This document shows positions 36,665 to 47,840 of a DNA stretch of 64,000 nucleotides, piece after piece. A model generated the notes under the pieces. That model did not search any database. It had not been told where the DNA came from and was given only the letters and a program-made list of their open reading frames with translations. The DNA comes from Eremophila alpestris peregrina. Taxonomy: Eukaryota; Chordata; Aves; Passeriformes; Alaudidae. The position numbers and the translations under genes are program-made. Position 1 is the first letter of the stretch. Each line of letters starts with the position of its first letter. The stretch is taken from NCBI GenBank assembly GCA_009792885.1, contig WMCF01000110.1, forward strand, positions 124,001-188,000, read 5' to 3'.

Positions 36665-37089
36665 TAAGTGGCAGGTGAATGGTACCTAGTTGAAGCTGTA
36701 GGAATTTAATGACTCATAACACTCTGCTTATTGTCTTCCCTGCATGGGCCCGCAGAAAAGACAATATTCACGAGGTTTTTAAAATAAAGAGTGATTTACT
36801 AAGAGTATAGAGAGCAAAGTTGAGAACAAAGAAAAGAATAATAGAGCTTCAATCTGAGGTTTGCACCAAGTATTACCATTCTCACATGCCAAAATTAATT
36901 TTTATAAAATTTGTTTTCATAAGTTAGTCCAATTTGTTAGTTATAGAAAAAAATTGTCATGTTAGTTATGTTCAATTGTTGTTGTTATATTTCTAAGAGT
37001 CCATGCATGCAAAACATCTTGTAAGTGGTATGTACATTTGAGAACATCCTAAGCTCACATCCTATAAGTCAATTTAAAATAAAGTAATT

Positions 37090-37102
37090 AAAAAGGGAGG
37101 AA
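37090..37102 (+). promoter_or_regulatory. Polypurine tract of the provirus
   Basis: AAAAAGGGAGGAA immediately before the 3' LTR TG; the plus-strand primer site in retroviral replication. Confidence 0.85.
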
Positions 37103-37103
37103 T

Positions 37104-37494
37104 TGTGGCGGGCCGCTTCCGCCCCAAGCTGTGGCGGAAGTGGGGGGTCAGCTCCTGCTCCTCCTGCAATTGGAGCCTGAGCTAAACTCCGCCCTGGATG
37201 TATCCTGTAAATCCTGTCACCCCACGCTTGTTACTGGTTCTTGGCCGGCAGCATCTGGGAGAGCATGGTGCCTTTTATTTTAATAAAGACCTAGATGACC
37301 CTGGACAAGAACCTGTCTCGATTTCTCATTCCACGCTGACTGAAACAAGTGAGTCGTTCGTGGCCGCTCAGAGCCGGGGATTCCCCAGCACCGCAGCGCC
37401 TGCCAGCGAGGCAGGGAGCGGCGGGCTCCGTGGCTGCCCACGTGGCGAAGCTGGCTGCCGAGACGAGCAGCCGGGGCCGGCGCGGGCGGCTACA
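37104..37494 (+). mobile_element. 3' LTR of the provirus
   Basis: 391 bp, about 98% identical by eye to the 5' LTR. Differences include an extra G in the GGGG run, TGTAAAT for TATAAAT, CACGC for CATGC, ACTGG for ACCGG and AGACGAG for AGATGAG; several are transitions in TG/CG contexts. Confidence 0.93.
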
Positions 37495-37500
37495 TGTGAC
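37495..37500 (+). repeat. Target-site duplication (right) of the 3.0-kb provirus
   Basis: TGTGAC, identical to 34489-34494. Confidence 0.95.
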
Positions 37501-40003
37501 TTTCACTTCTAAGCCACTATTTAATTCATGATTTTGTAATTGCTCTTGCCTACTTATATTTGTTCAAAGCAACCCATTTCATTTGTAGTAGAAAAATCTA
37601 TGCCCTTCATATACTTAATTTTTATGCAGCCAAGTTCTCATGGGTGATGTTTCTCTGATGGCTTTCATTCAGCTGTTTCTGTTTATGTATTTTAAATCAT
37701 TGAAGTTCAAATGCACAGTGAATGCTGAAATATTTAAAAGTGTATCATTAGTTTAAAACTTGCAAGATAACATGCAGAACTACTTGCTTCAGAGTGGCCA
37801 GAGTAAGATTCCTATAAACTACTTGTGAACAGTGCCCAGGTTTTGTTCATCCCATATGCTACCTCAGAATGTGCAACTTTCACATATATATAACTTCTAC
37901 CCCCTTATGTTCTCTGAAGCAAAGATTGTAGATTGTCATCATACATGGATTTAAAATATAAGAATATAGATGGTATTGTAATTGAAAGACAGAAAAGAGA
38001 ATACTATTACCCTGTCCATTGTAGTTGGGGGAATTCTTTATAAAATCAATAGGGGCCCATAAGGGCCTCCACTGTGTCATGAAATAGATATTAAAGAGGG
38101 GATGAATGACCTTTGGAGCTTATCTAGTGACAATACAGGGCGCTACTGTAAGGTAAACTAAGTCAGCTTCTGGCTTGCTGTAATGTGAACTTTGTTTCTT
38201 TTCATTCAGAAGCACTAAACCACTTATTGCCAAGATGTTTTGATGCTAGGAAAAGAGAAAAAGCAACTTTTTTTTAACAAAGTATGAACTTGGATTTATA
38301 ACTGCAACAAAATGCCGAAAAAGGAAACATGTACATTGATTTCAGCAGGCTTTGAATCTTGTCTTCAGATTTTGTCAGGAGAGTTCACCATGCACATAGA
38401 TGTATTGACACTGTCAAGTACTAGCACTCACTATACAAGATTGGTGAATGCTTCTCATAAGATAATTTGTCTTTGAGACTTTATGTTTTGGGGCTTGTGA
38501 GGTTGCTTGAACAGCAGAATGTCATAAAAGAGATGTTCCTCTGGGTGAAGCTGAAACAAATCATGTGTCATCGAGGAGCTGTCTGGGTATAGTGATAAAT
38601 GTAAAGCAAGTAATCTTTCCTTCTACTTGTTTTGTAAAGACATCAGAAATATTTATATTTTAAAAAGAGCCAAACCAAGAAGCAGACACTAACATTCCAT
38701 AGGTATGCAGCCCAGTTTCTTAAGATTTGTTTCATCTTCTTCTAAAATGAAAGCATTTTTGTTTGCTCCAAGCATGACGTGCAGCCTTACATCCCTTTTA
38801 GTAATGCTGTTGTATTCAATCTCTCATACTCAGTGTTTTTCACAATATAGAATTATGGTATGATTTTAATTTTATTTTATACTTATTAGAAATAAGTACA
38901 CTCCTAGTGGAAGGTGTCCCTTACCATGACATACTGTTTGGAACAAAATTATCTTTAAGATCCCTTCCAACACAACCTAGTCTATGAAATCTGACCTTGT
39001 TTCTTTGCTCATTTGTAACATATATACATAACTCATTTATCCCCTTGCTCCTTCAGCCTGGGTGAACCAGATACAAACCTAATACATATGTTATTTCTAA
39101 TTCTTCAGAGCCATAACTATCTGCCAGTCCTGTAGATTGTGTGTTAATTTTTTTCTGTAGAAGAACCAGTAATATTTCTAGACTAGCCCTGATAGAAAAT
39201 GGTAATCAAAAAAGCTGAATCAACCACCAAAAGTCTTCTTTCTTCTTTGTGATGCTATTCTTACCATAAATTTAGTTTATCAATACTTTACCACTTGTCA
39301 ACCAAACTCTGAGTTATGTAAGAGATTTATTTGGATAACTTTGCGGGATGGTTTGTGTTTTTGCAGTATGGCAAGTAAAGCCCATTAGGCTTACTCCAGC
39401 AGTGCTTCTGGGGCTGGCTGCAAGGCATTTCAGCTGTCATTGCTCCTTACAATTCAGGGTTTTGGTTTCTGCTTTCAAAACAAGATATGAAGCCTTACGT
39501 TGGAACGTACTGTATATTAATGTGACTGTATATTCACCCCAATGTTAATTTACTGTACCATTTATTTTACAAGACTGGCAGGATCAACACCTTGGCATTT
39601 AAATTCCCCGCCTGCATGGAGCTCTGCCAAAACAAGTTGCAGATTTATTGTACCTTTCCCCCCCACCCCTTTCAAATGCAAGTACTGCTGGAATCATCTT
39701 TTATATTCAAGTAGGAAAAAAATTCCACAAGCTCATCAGATGGTGCTTTTGGGCATTTTTTTTGCTCTGAAGTGTTATTTAGCAGTTATTTCAATGAAGT
39801 TTTCTTCAGGCACCCCTTGCTTTCCTAATATTTCAGTAATCATTTCTTCTCATGCTTTGGCTTCCACTATATATTTATTAACCTCAGAAAATATCTGGCT
39901 CTTGTACTGTTTTTTCTGATGCAACATTTGTTCTCTGGGGATGCCTCTGAAAGTATTCTTGAAGCTATCAAAGAGTCACCAACTGAAAGTGAATTCCTGT
40001 GGT
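37501..40003. other. Intergenic, no gene recognised
   Basis: AT-rich DNA containing one small CR1 fragment (38883-38993). No domain-bearing frame; the 125-codon plus frame at 39542-39919 shows nothing recognisable. Confidence 0.5.
38883..38993 (+). mobile_element. Short CR1 3'-end fragment
   Basis: CTAGTGGAAGGTGTCCCTTACCATG, then ATCTTTAAGATCCCTTCCAACACAACC and a CTATGAAATCTG end: the worn 3' terminus of a plus-strand CR1. Confidence 0.8.
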
Positions 40004-40316
40004 TAGCACGGTCTTATGTGGTGGCCAACAGCTAGCCTGGAGGCCTCACAGCTATAAATAATCCTAATTATAATTTTATAACTGGAAAACAACTAATTAT
40101 ATAACTATCTTAATTATGTAACTTGACCAGTCAGGGCCATTGGGGACATGGGCAGCCATTGGCCAGTTAGCCAGGTGGCAACTGGCTCGACCAAGCAGGA
40201 CCAACCATGTGGACTTTCAAAGTGATATAGGGAGAGCAGCACTCAGTAAAAGTTGGCTGCTGTCACATGAACCTCAGTGTGTTCTGTCATGTGCCTGTTT
40301 CCAAAACTGTGACAGT
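40004..40316 (+). mobile_element. Possible eroded LTR
   Basis: Has a TATA-like CTATAAATAAT (about 40050), a GC-richer centre, an AGTAAAAGTTGGCTGCTGTC segment that resembles a mutated poly(A) signal with U5, and a TGTGACA end at about 40316. No target duplication found, and the start is a guess. Confidence 0.3.
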
Positions 40317-40674
40317 TTTATTCTTCTGAAGGGCATTACCCTCCACATCATAACGTTTTTCAGTGTAAGAGCTCTGCCTATCTTCATTTTCCTTCCATTA
40401 TACTTAAATAGATAAGTATAGTCATGATAATATTTAGCAAAATAAATCATAATTATGATTTGTTAATTGTTTATTATTAACTGATTGATTGATTTATAAT
40501 TAATCAGTGAAATAATTAATTGGTAGACCCAAGTGTCTATTACCCTCTGCCTGCTTTTCCACAAAATGTTTCCTTGAAGGGGATCAGTAGGGCTAATTGA
40601 CCATTGGGATCAGTCATGTTTTCAGACATGCAAACATTTCACAAAGTGTTCTCTCTTGCCTGAGCTAAAGCATT

Positions 40675-40915
40675 TTTAATCCTGTCATGATGTCATATGG
40701 TGGGGGGTTATCACTTTGGTCACTTTGGGTCAGCTGTGCTAGCTGTGTCCCCTCGCAGTTTGTTTGTTGTGGGGCAGAGGGGTAAACAGAAAACATGGGT
40801 GCCCTGTGAGCACTGTTAACACTTGTCTGCCATCAAAGCTCCTTTAGCCTGAAATCCAAAGCACAGCACTTTATGGGTTGCTGTGAAGACAATGATCTCC
40901 ATGCCAGCCTGACTC
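40675..40915 (-). mobile_element. Old ERVL-type LTR fragment
   Basis: Same family as 52806-53250: GATGTCATATGGT, TTTGGTCACTTTGGGTCAGCTGTG, CTGTGTCCCCTCGCAG, then AAATCCAAAGCACAGCACTTTATGG near the LTR 5' end. Minus strand, truncated at its 3' side. Confidence 0.65.
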
Positions 40916-41449
40916 AGTCCGATCACTAAATAACTGCAAAATCACTTACTGTGGGGGAGAGGAGGGAACTCTATGCAGAACCCTACAAGCCCTTTTTTAG
41001 TGATGTGCCATTTAATTTTTTTTAAATAATGAAAAAATATTTCAACAACTTTGTGTGGGGTAACTGCCAGTTGCATTTTTTGTGGGTGATTTCAGTAAAT
41101 CTTTCTTTCTTCAGAAACAAAGTAATTTTCTTAATAGTGGGGAGGGATTAATTGCCAAGCAAGTTCATTACTTTTGCAAGAGGATGCTTGCAAAATTAGC
41201 TATCTTACACCAAGGTTAGAAGCAATTTATTATTTTAAAGAAGAAAGGAAATAATGTGGTTTCTAATGCTATATTGAATATTACAGCTGAACTGTGCAGT
41301 AGGATTTGATTTCAGAATTATGTGACCATAGCAATGCTAGTGTAAGTATTGAATCCACCCATATGATAAGAGCTGAATTAACATAGTAGCTGTAAAGAAT
41401 ACATAAATGTCTGCTTAGTTTCATAAAAATCAGGACATGAATATTTTAT

Positions 41450-42332
41450 TGTTGGGAGTTAGATTTGTTTCTTTTCTACTTAAAGAATTTTTTCCTGTAA
41501 GTTGCTAGGAAACTAACTATTCAGTACTTATTGGTACTTAAGCAGAATGAAGTGGCCAAAGGAGAGGAGAGGAGTGTAGCACCTGGCTACACTGTTTTGT
41601 CTCTGGGAGTTTCTCTCAGAGGGGGAAGATACCGCGAGTTGTGGGGGCAGGTGAAGGACAGGGCTGGGGGCAGCTGCTCTCTTGCTCTCAGCATCAGAAG
41701 GAGGAAGGGCAAGCTGCTGCTTACTGTGGGGAGGATTCACTGTCACCACCAAGGTCCAGTCCTACCTAGGGATCTGCCACCATCTGCTCGTGTGCCTGGG
41801 AATTCTGAACTCACCTTCTCCTGCCCTGCTGGGAGCGGGGCCACCACTGTCCCACCCCCGCTGCTTCTTCAGCACTGCCCTGGGTCTTTGCTACGCTGTA
41901 GCCCCACAACCTCCATCCTGCCGGGACATCCCGCAGTCCAGCTGCCAACACTGAGCTTCTGATACATCTCATTCATCATCCCGGGACTTCTGCTCATTCC
42001 TGCTGTTCCAGCTTGGTGCTCCTCAGAGTCCTGCATTGAAATCAGCCTGCCCCAGGGGTTTGTGAAGCAAAGCCTCTTCTCCATCCCCTCCCTTCTCCCA
42101 AGAAGGCTGTCACGGAATTCCTAGTTCTGTTTTGTTGTTAATGCCATAGCTATTGTTGTTTGTTTGCCTTGTTATACATTACTAGTAAAGAACTGTTATC
42201 CCTATCCCCATACCTTTGCCTGAGAGCCCCTTAATTCCAAAATTATAATAATTCAGAGGGAGAGGATTTGCATTGTCCATTCCAAGGGAGGCTCCAGCTT
42301 TCCCCTGGCAGACACCTGTGTTTCCAAAGACA
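41450..42332 (+). mobile_element. Solo LTR, ERVL-like, family B, 883 bp, perfect 5-bp target duplication
   Basis: Starts TGTTGGGAGTTAG, ends CCAAAGACA, flanked by TTTAT on both sides (41445-41449 and 42333-42337). Colinear with 28871-29708, with the same order of blocks (TGTCTCTGGGAG, GGATTCACTGTCACC, CATCCTGCCGGGACATC, GCCTGAGAGCCCCTTAATTCC). The centre is GC-rich. A 143-codon frame inside it is not a gene. It is diverged enough from its relative to be an independent insertion. Confidence 0.9.
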
Positions 42333-42646
42333 TTTATCTTCTGCACACAGCTCTGAAACGAATTCTTTTGTTTTCCCTTGTCCTGTTCTGAAGCCTCAAC
42401 CAGTTGATAGGTAGGACGTGCCTTCACTGTTAAAAGTTACTGCTCAAAAACTTTGTGTGGATCATTTGCAGCTTGTGGACATCCATACACTGAACAGAAT
42501 CCCTAGAGCCATGAGGTAAGAACTCTAGAAACATATTTTGAGGAGGGAAAAGTGAAAGCTTTGGAGTTGTACACACATCCTGTATCAGTAATTTTATGGT
42601 CAATGAAAGGTGGCAGTTTATTTAATTTGCAAAGATTTGTGTCTCA

Positions 42647-42677
42647 GTTGATAGAACATCACAGATGTTCTATCAAC
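42647..42677. repeat. Perfect 14-bp hairpin with 3-nt loop
   Basis: GTTGATAGAACATC, loop ACA, then the exact reverse complement. Long for chance and free of mismatches. Confidence 0.85.
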
Positions 42678-42799
42678 CACCTAAATGTCCAGGCTTGCAA
42701 ATCAAAAGATGACATCTGTGTCGCTGACAGGACTGTCTTGCCTTCAGCCACCACGGTGACACACACCGATCTTGCCTTTGCTGTGCTGCTTGCTGCATA

Positions 42800-42950
42800 C
42801 GAGCTAAGCCATGATGTATCAAAGGGTTGGAGAGTCTCTATCATGAGAGGCTTTCCAGATGTAGACAGGGTGCTAGACAATCTCCTCTAGGTTCCGTTTT
42901 CCACGAGAAGTTGGAGCAGGTGATCTCTTGAGGTCCCCTTCAGACAGAGC
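42800..42950 (+). mobile_element. Probable CR1-type 3' tail
   Basis: GGGTGCTAGACAATCTCCTCTAGGTTCC, CCACGAGAAGTTGGAGCAGGTGATC and TTGAGGTCCCCTTCAGAC follow the pattern of an avian LINE tail, but the terminal octamer repeat is absent. Confidence 0.5.
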
Positions 42951-44326
42951 TGTTCTGCAGTCCTCATTAACATGTTGAGTGGAGCAACATGTTAACTGAG
43001 TAAAAGCCAGCCTGTAGACATCTTCTTTATTCCCAGTAACATTCCTTATTGTCTGTGACCTTATTTAAAGGTGGAAATTATTAGAGAGAAACCTCTTATA
43101 CATCCTTGATAGAAAAAAATCAGTGTTGTCCTCTAATTCTATTAAATAACACATAAACTTTTGTGTAATTATGCAATTTTTTTGGCTCAGTTGGTTTTCT
43201 CTCAGAACATATTGGTGGAGGTTGCTTTGGAAATTTCTGTGTTCACAGTGGTGAGATTTGGAAGAATACAAACCTGATATGCCTGGCTTGGTGCATTCTG
43301 TCACTAACTGTAATGTACCGGCTGCACACACGGTATTCAATGAGAAGGACAGCAGGTGGTAATAACAATTTGTAGTTTTTTTATTTGAGAAGGCAGGTGG
43401 TCTGGGACTTACATAAGGGGTTGGCACAACTGGTATTAAGGTTCAAAAATTATTGCAATTACTGTGGTTTTGGTTCATAGCTAGCCATTTTGTAATGGGG
43501 ATATAATTTGTTAGGATGCTTGTGGTAGAACCAAATATGCCTTTAATTGTTTATTTATAGACTATGATTGTTGGAAATATGCCTAGAATAACAATTTCTT
43601 TATTTTTACTCCCCAGAGAATATGTATTTAAATAGATTTGAGCATCCATGAAGGCAATAGAAGGTCACAGAATGATGAATTATACCATTTAAATAGTTTG
43701 TAAGTTTGAATGGACAGAAATTTTACATCATTGCTGTATTAAATCAAAGGGTTACATACATTACCAATCAAAACTTTATATCCCTCCTTCAGGTAACACA
43801 CTTATTTCAGAAGAAATCAGTCTTCTTAAAATTCCTAAATAGGAAACTTGTTTCAAGCCTTTGAAGATGGCTTCTCAAAGCGTATGCTGAAAATTACACT
43901 GACTACTGATCTCACTCAGGCTTTATCTAAACCACCCAGAAACAAAAGCTCTCTCAGTTTCACAGCTACTGATACTAAAACTCCCTAAATGTTCTCTACA
44001 TAAATCATGGTAGCAGACTGCCCCTTCTTTGCTGGGATTTAACTCCCAGTTGGGTTTTGATTTGTCATTTTCCAGGTATTCAGACTTTACATTAGCACAC
44101 TGGTTTCTCCTTCTCTCAAAGGCCAGGTTTCAGTTTCCCAAGGAACATTTATTCCACCCATTTTTAATGGTCTTTCATATCCTTGAGTATATCCTTTTTA
44201 GGGTAACTGGACAATTTTCATGTTGTGTGAGTGTCTGGACTGAAAACTTTACAACCACCAGAGGCTGCCTTCAAAATAAACATTATGATATGGTTTTTGG
44301 CTGAAAAGGAGTTGCCATTTGCAGTC

Positions 44327-45058
44327 TGTCAAGTTTAGAGCAGGTCGTCTTTGAAGACCATAGAAGCTGGGTAGTTGTAAAAGTGAAGTCCTTTATTGCA
44401 TTGTTAAAATCAGTCTCAGGAAGGCATTGGTGTTACAGTCCATGCTACTGTGCAGAAAGCCTCTAACACAGAGTCTCTAAGTCCCAAGCAGAAGCAGTAG
44501 ACACAGCACCCTCAATCTCTGTTCCATGAGAGTCTTATCAGCAACAGTAGCAGTAGCAATAGCAGCAGCATTGTTGTTTTCCACAAGTCTCTCTAGCATT
44601 CTCTAAGCAGTGCATTTTATTCCATTTTTGGCCAATCAGGCTAAAACACACATTTTCTACAATAGCGCTAAACCTATCCTAAGCTAAGATGGACGTGTGA
44701 AAGTAATCATAATTCTTTCACAAATTCTCTGCATATAGCTCCATCTGTTCTATCTAGGAATGATTAGCAAGGCTACATTATTTTGGTTATGTCTAGAACT
44801 TAACTATCTTTGCAAAAGGTAAAGCTGCTGAACTTTAAACTAGGCTTTGGGTCATTTTCTTACAAACTATTTCAGTCTCTCATTTGCTAATGCACTTAAA
44901 AACTCCTCTACTCATTTGAAACTAAACTTGTATTTTTACCTCATGCCTGTGTGGATTTATGTACTTTTGTTTCTTTGAAGGTTCTAATTCAGTCCTCACA
45001 TCTCTGAAGACTCCTGGGCCTGTATGGATTGGGGCCTAGAGGGATTATGTTTCTAGCA
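44327..45058 (-). mobile_element. LTR of family A, right copy
   Basis: Minus-strand relative of 54061-54742 and 25148-25852. The 3' end reads ...CTTGACA on the minus strand and carries AATAAAGGACTT. About the first 500 bp are nearly identical to the left copy, whereas the final 230 bp (44327-44557) differ by many substitutions and an insertion between the two. No target duplication next to either end. Confidence 0.78.
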
Positions 45059-47021
45059 TACAGAGAAAATTCACTGACATGAGAGGAACAGTAAAGATAC
45101 TTTAAGCAGACATTTATGCTTAGTAGTCTAAGTTGTGGTGTTTTCTTTGAATGCAAATACAAAATGCTTTTTGGAGAAGTGATGACTGGGTTGATGTCTC
45201 TTGCAAACAACACAAAGATTTATGGGTTTTACTTCTGTGTGGGTGATCTTCTATTTAAATATTATCTTTATGCTGAAATTTATACCAGTCCTAGGTGGAA
45301 ATAAGAAAATCAACATTATACTGCAGAAAAAGAAATGATCTACAATTGTACCAAATGCAAGGTATTTTATAGACACATAACAACTGGATGTCATTCTCCA
45401 ATACGCAGTGTCAGTAAGTCCCCAGAGAGAGTCATCTCTAGCTGCATGCAGCTCTTGCATTTTTATCTTCTCTGCTTCAATGGGTTCCTGCATGGCAGCC
45501 AAAGCAAGTGGTTTCCCACACGCATGGAAGACTTTATATTTGAGTTTAAGAATGCTTTCATACAAGCTTGTTGTGTTTGCTTCAGTAGCTTCTGTTAATA
45601 TTTTGCTCTGCTAATACTTTACCTTCTTTTCAACTGGAAAAAAAATCTTTAAAGTGAGAGAAGTTATCAGTCTTACAAGAATCAAAAATCATGCATTAGG
45701 TTCAACAGACAGTGATATAGGCAATTATTTAGTGTTTTTCAAGCTACTGGTGTGATGCTGCTACACAAAACCCAGTCAAAATCCTCTGTGTTTCCTGTTG
45801 AAGTGTATTTCTAGGGGAAAGGTTCTGTGTTGCTGCACTGTGGAAGTGTGCATTGCATTGTGTAAGCTTTCCTGGTGTAGAGTCTCCAAGGGCTTTCACT
45901 GCTGAACTTTTTATTTAATTTGACAAAAGTAACCTGCTGTCAGACTGTGGCTGCCAGTTCATTCAGCCTAATGAATTGGCAATATTACACACTTGTGTAC
46001 CAGCAAGGGTTACTTGTCTTTTTAGCTCAGAAGAGCTGTGGCTTGACAACAAAGCTGGATAATTTTTTTGTTTCTCACTACTGGTCTTTCAGTGCCCTGG
46101 ACCATTTGTTGGTTATTCCCATCTTTGGATCAAATTTGCTGAACTGCTTTGGTCACAGTGCACATTTCCTTTGTACAAAATTGCTCCAAACCTCAGACCA
46201 CGGAAAGATGCAATGCTAGTCTTAAGATGAATGAGCAAATCTGAGACTGATGGAGACTGAGATCAATGGGTTTCACTCGAGCAGGTGAGAAATGCTGCCT
46301 GTAGGATGAGATGGGTCTCTTTTTGAAGCCCCACTCACAGTCTCACATTTACTTGTGAACAATGTCTCTAAGCTGGGAGTGCCCCAAAATAAACACCTAT
46401 TAATAACCAATCAAAGAAATACTTAAAGATACCCTTAATAGCAGTTGGGGAAAGTTTCACAGTGTAAAACTCCCACAAGCTGACACTTATTTCAGTGGTC
46501 TGATTCTGATTCTGCCAGTTTCATCTCCTTGGAAGACCCCATGGTGGGATCATAGAGACCAGTGTTAGACAATGCAAAATTCTGCTGTGGGACAGTCTCC
46601 AGTGATGCAAACATTGGCTGCGGTTAGGTCTGACCTGAAGGTATCAAATAGCCAGCTCTTCCACCACTGGAATTGACACTGGAACCCTTCCTCTTGCAGA
46701 CATTTGGAGTTCCACTCTAACAGCAGAATATTTTTAGTTTCTTAGCAAAACCTGCTCACACAGGCTGGGATGCAGAATTTATAATGCCCAGGCTGTGAAG
46801 GGAGTGGTCAAGGTAGCACAGTGGTCAAGTGTTTTTCACGAACCTGCTGTCACCTGATGCTCAGAGATGCAGGCTATCCAGCTTTTATGTTCAAGTCACA
46901 TTTTTAACTTTTCCACCATTTGACATACAAAATATGTTCAGACAAACTGTAAAGATTACAATCTAAAATTTTGAAGTTGTTTCTTCAGTCTCTTTATGGA
47001 CATTTAATGTCGATTTCTCTC
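44558..47021 (-). repeat. Right arm of the near-identical inverted repeat (partner 23184-25645)
   Basis: Reverse complement of the left arm, about 2.46 kb, spacer about 18.9 kb. The outer end falls at GAGAGAAATCG (47020 to 47010, read on minus), after which the two flanks show no alignment. The inner end falls in the trinucleotide-rich part of the LTR. Contents outside the LTR (45059-47021) are not recognised: no polypurine tract, no retroviral frame and no known repeat. Confidence 0.93.
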
Positions 47022-47289
47022 CCACAAATTTTTAAAATGGTTCAGTATCGACTACTTTGCATTACTCTGATGTTCCATTGAAATGACTCTTCTAAATTGA
47101 ATGGGTCTGTACAGCAACACTGTTAGCAGGCTTTGTTCCTTATCTTACCTAAATAGGTATTAAGGAATGACACATCCCATCTGGATTTCTTAGGTTTCTT
47201 TCACTCTTCATCTTTCATTTCTACAAGCAGAGGGAATCAGTTCTTGAAAACTGAGATTACTTAGAATAGGCAAAAAAATTTTATTTTTC

Positions 47290-47840
47290 CCCTCTGCTCT
47301 GCTCTGGTGAGACTCCACCTGTAGGACTGTATTCAGCTCTAGGGTCCTTATTGTAAGAACGATTGGATCTGTTGGAGGAAGTCCAGAGGAGGCAACAATG
47401 AGGGTCAGAGGAGCTCCTCTACTATGAAAAAGGGCTGATTCAGCTGGGTGTGTCCAGCCTGGAGAATAGAAGGCTCTGGGGAAAGCTTAGAGCCTCTTCC
47501 AGCACCTAAAGGGGCTCCAAGAGCTGAAGAGGAACTACTGGCAGGGGCATGGAGTGGCAGGACAAGGGGGAATGGCTTTAAATTGTCAGAGGCAGGGTTA
47601 GATTAAATATCAGGAAGATATTCTTCAGTGCAAGGGTGGTGAGGTCTTGGCACAGGATGCCCAGAGAAGCTGTGGTTGCCCCATCTCTGGCAGTGTTCAA
47701 GGCCAGGCTGAAGAGGCCTTGGAGCAACCTGGGATAGTGGAAGACGTCCTTGTCCATGGCAGACGGGTAGAATTAGATGATCTTTGAGTTCCCTTTTAAC
47801 CCAAACCATTTTGTGGTTCTCTGATTCCATGAATTCCTGA
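47290..47840 (+). mobile_element. CR1 3' fragment
   Basis: Plus-strand CR1: GGTGAGACTCCACCTGTAGGACTG, CCTGGAGAATAGAAGGCTC, AGGATGCCCAGAGAAGCTGTGG, GTGTTCAAGGCCAGGCTGAAG, and a CTCTGATTCCATGAATTC terminus. Frames are broken. Confidence 0.93.

Larger units (their letters stand above)
34495..37494 (+). mobile_element. Complete non-autonomous endogenous retrovirus, 3.0 kb, two LTRs
   Basis: A full insertion: target duplication TGTGAC, 389-bp 5' LTR, primer-binding site, 2.2-kb internal region, polypurine tract, 391-bp 3' LTR, TGTGAC. Both LTRs run TGTGGCGGG...GGCTACA, and I count about seven differences between them, so insertion is fairly recent. The internal region has a Gag-matrix-like open frame followed by proline-rich sequence, then AT-rich DNA. 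No protease, reverse transcriptase, integrase or envelope sequence is seen, so it must have depended on another element's proteins. This resembles other gag-only, helper-dependent proviruses; the naming beyond ERVK-like is left open. Confidence 0.93.
42338..44326. other. Intergenic with hairpin and possible CR1-like tail
   Basis: Apart from the hairpin at 42647 and the possible CR1-type tail at 42800-42950, nothing is recognised. A 112-codon plus frame (42552-42890) covers the hairpin and has no known domain. Confidence 0.5.
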
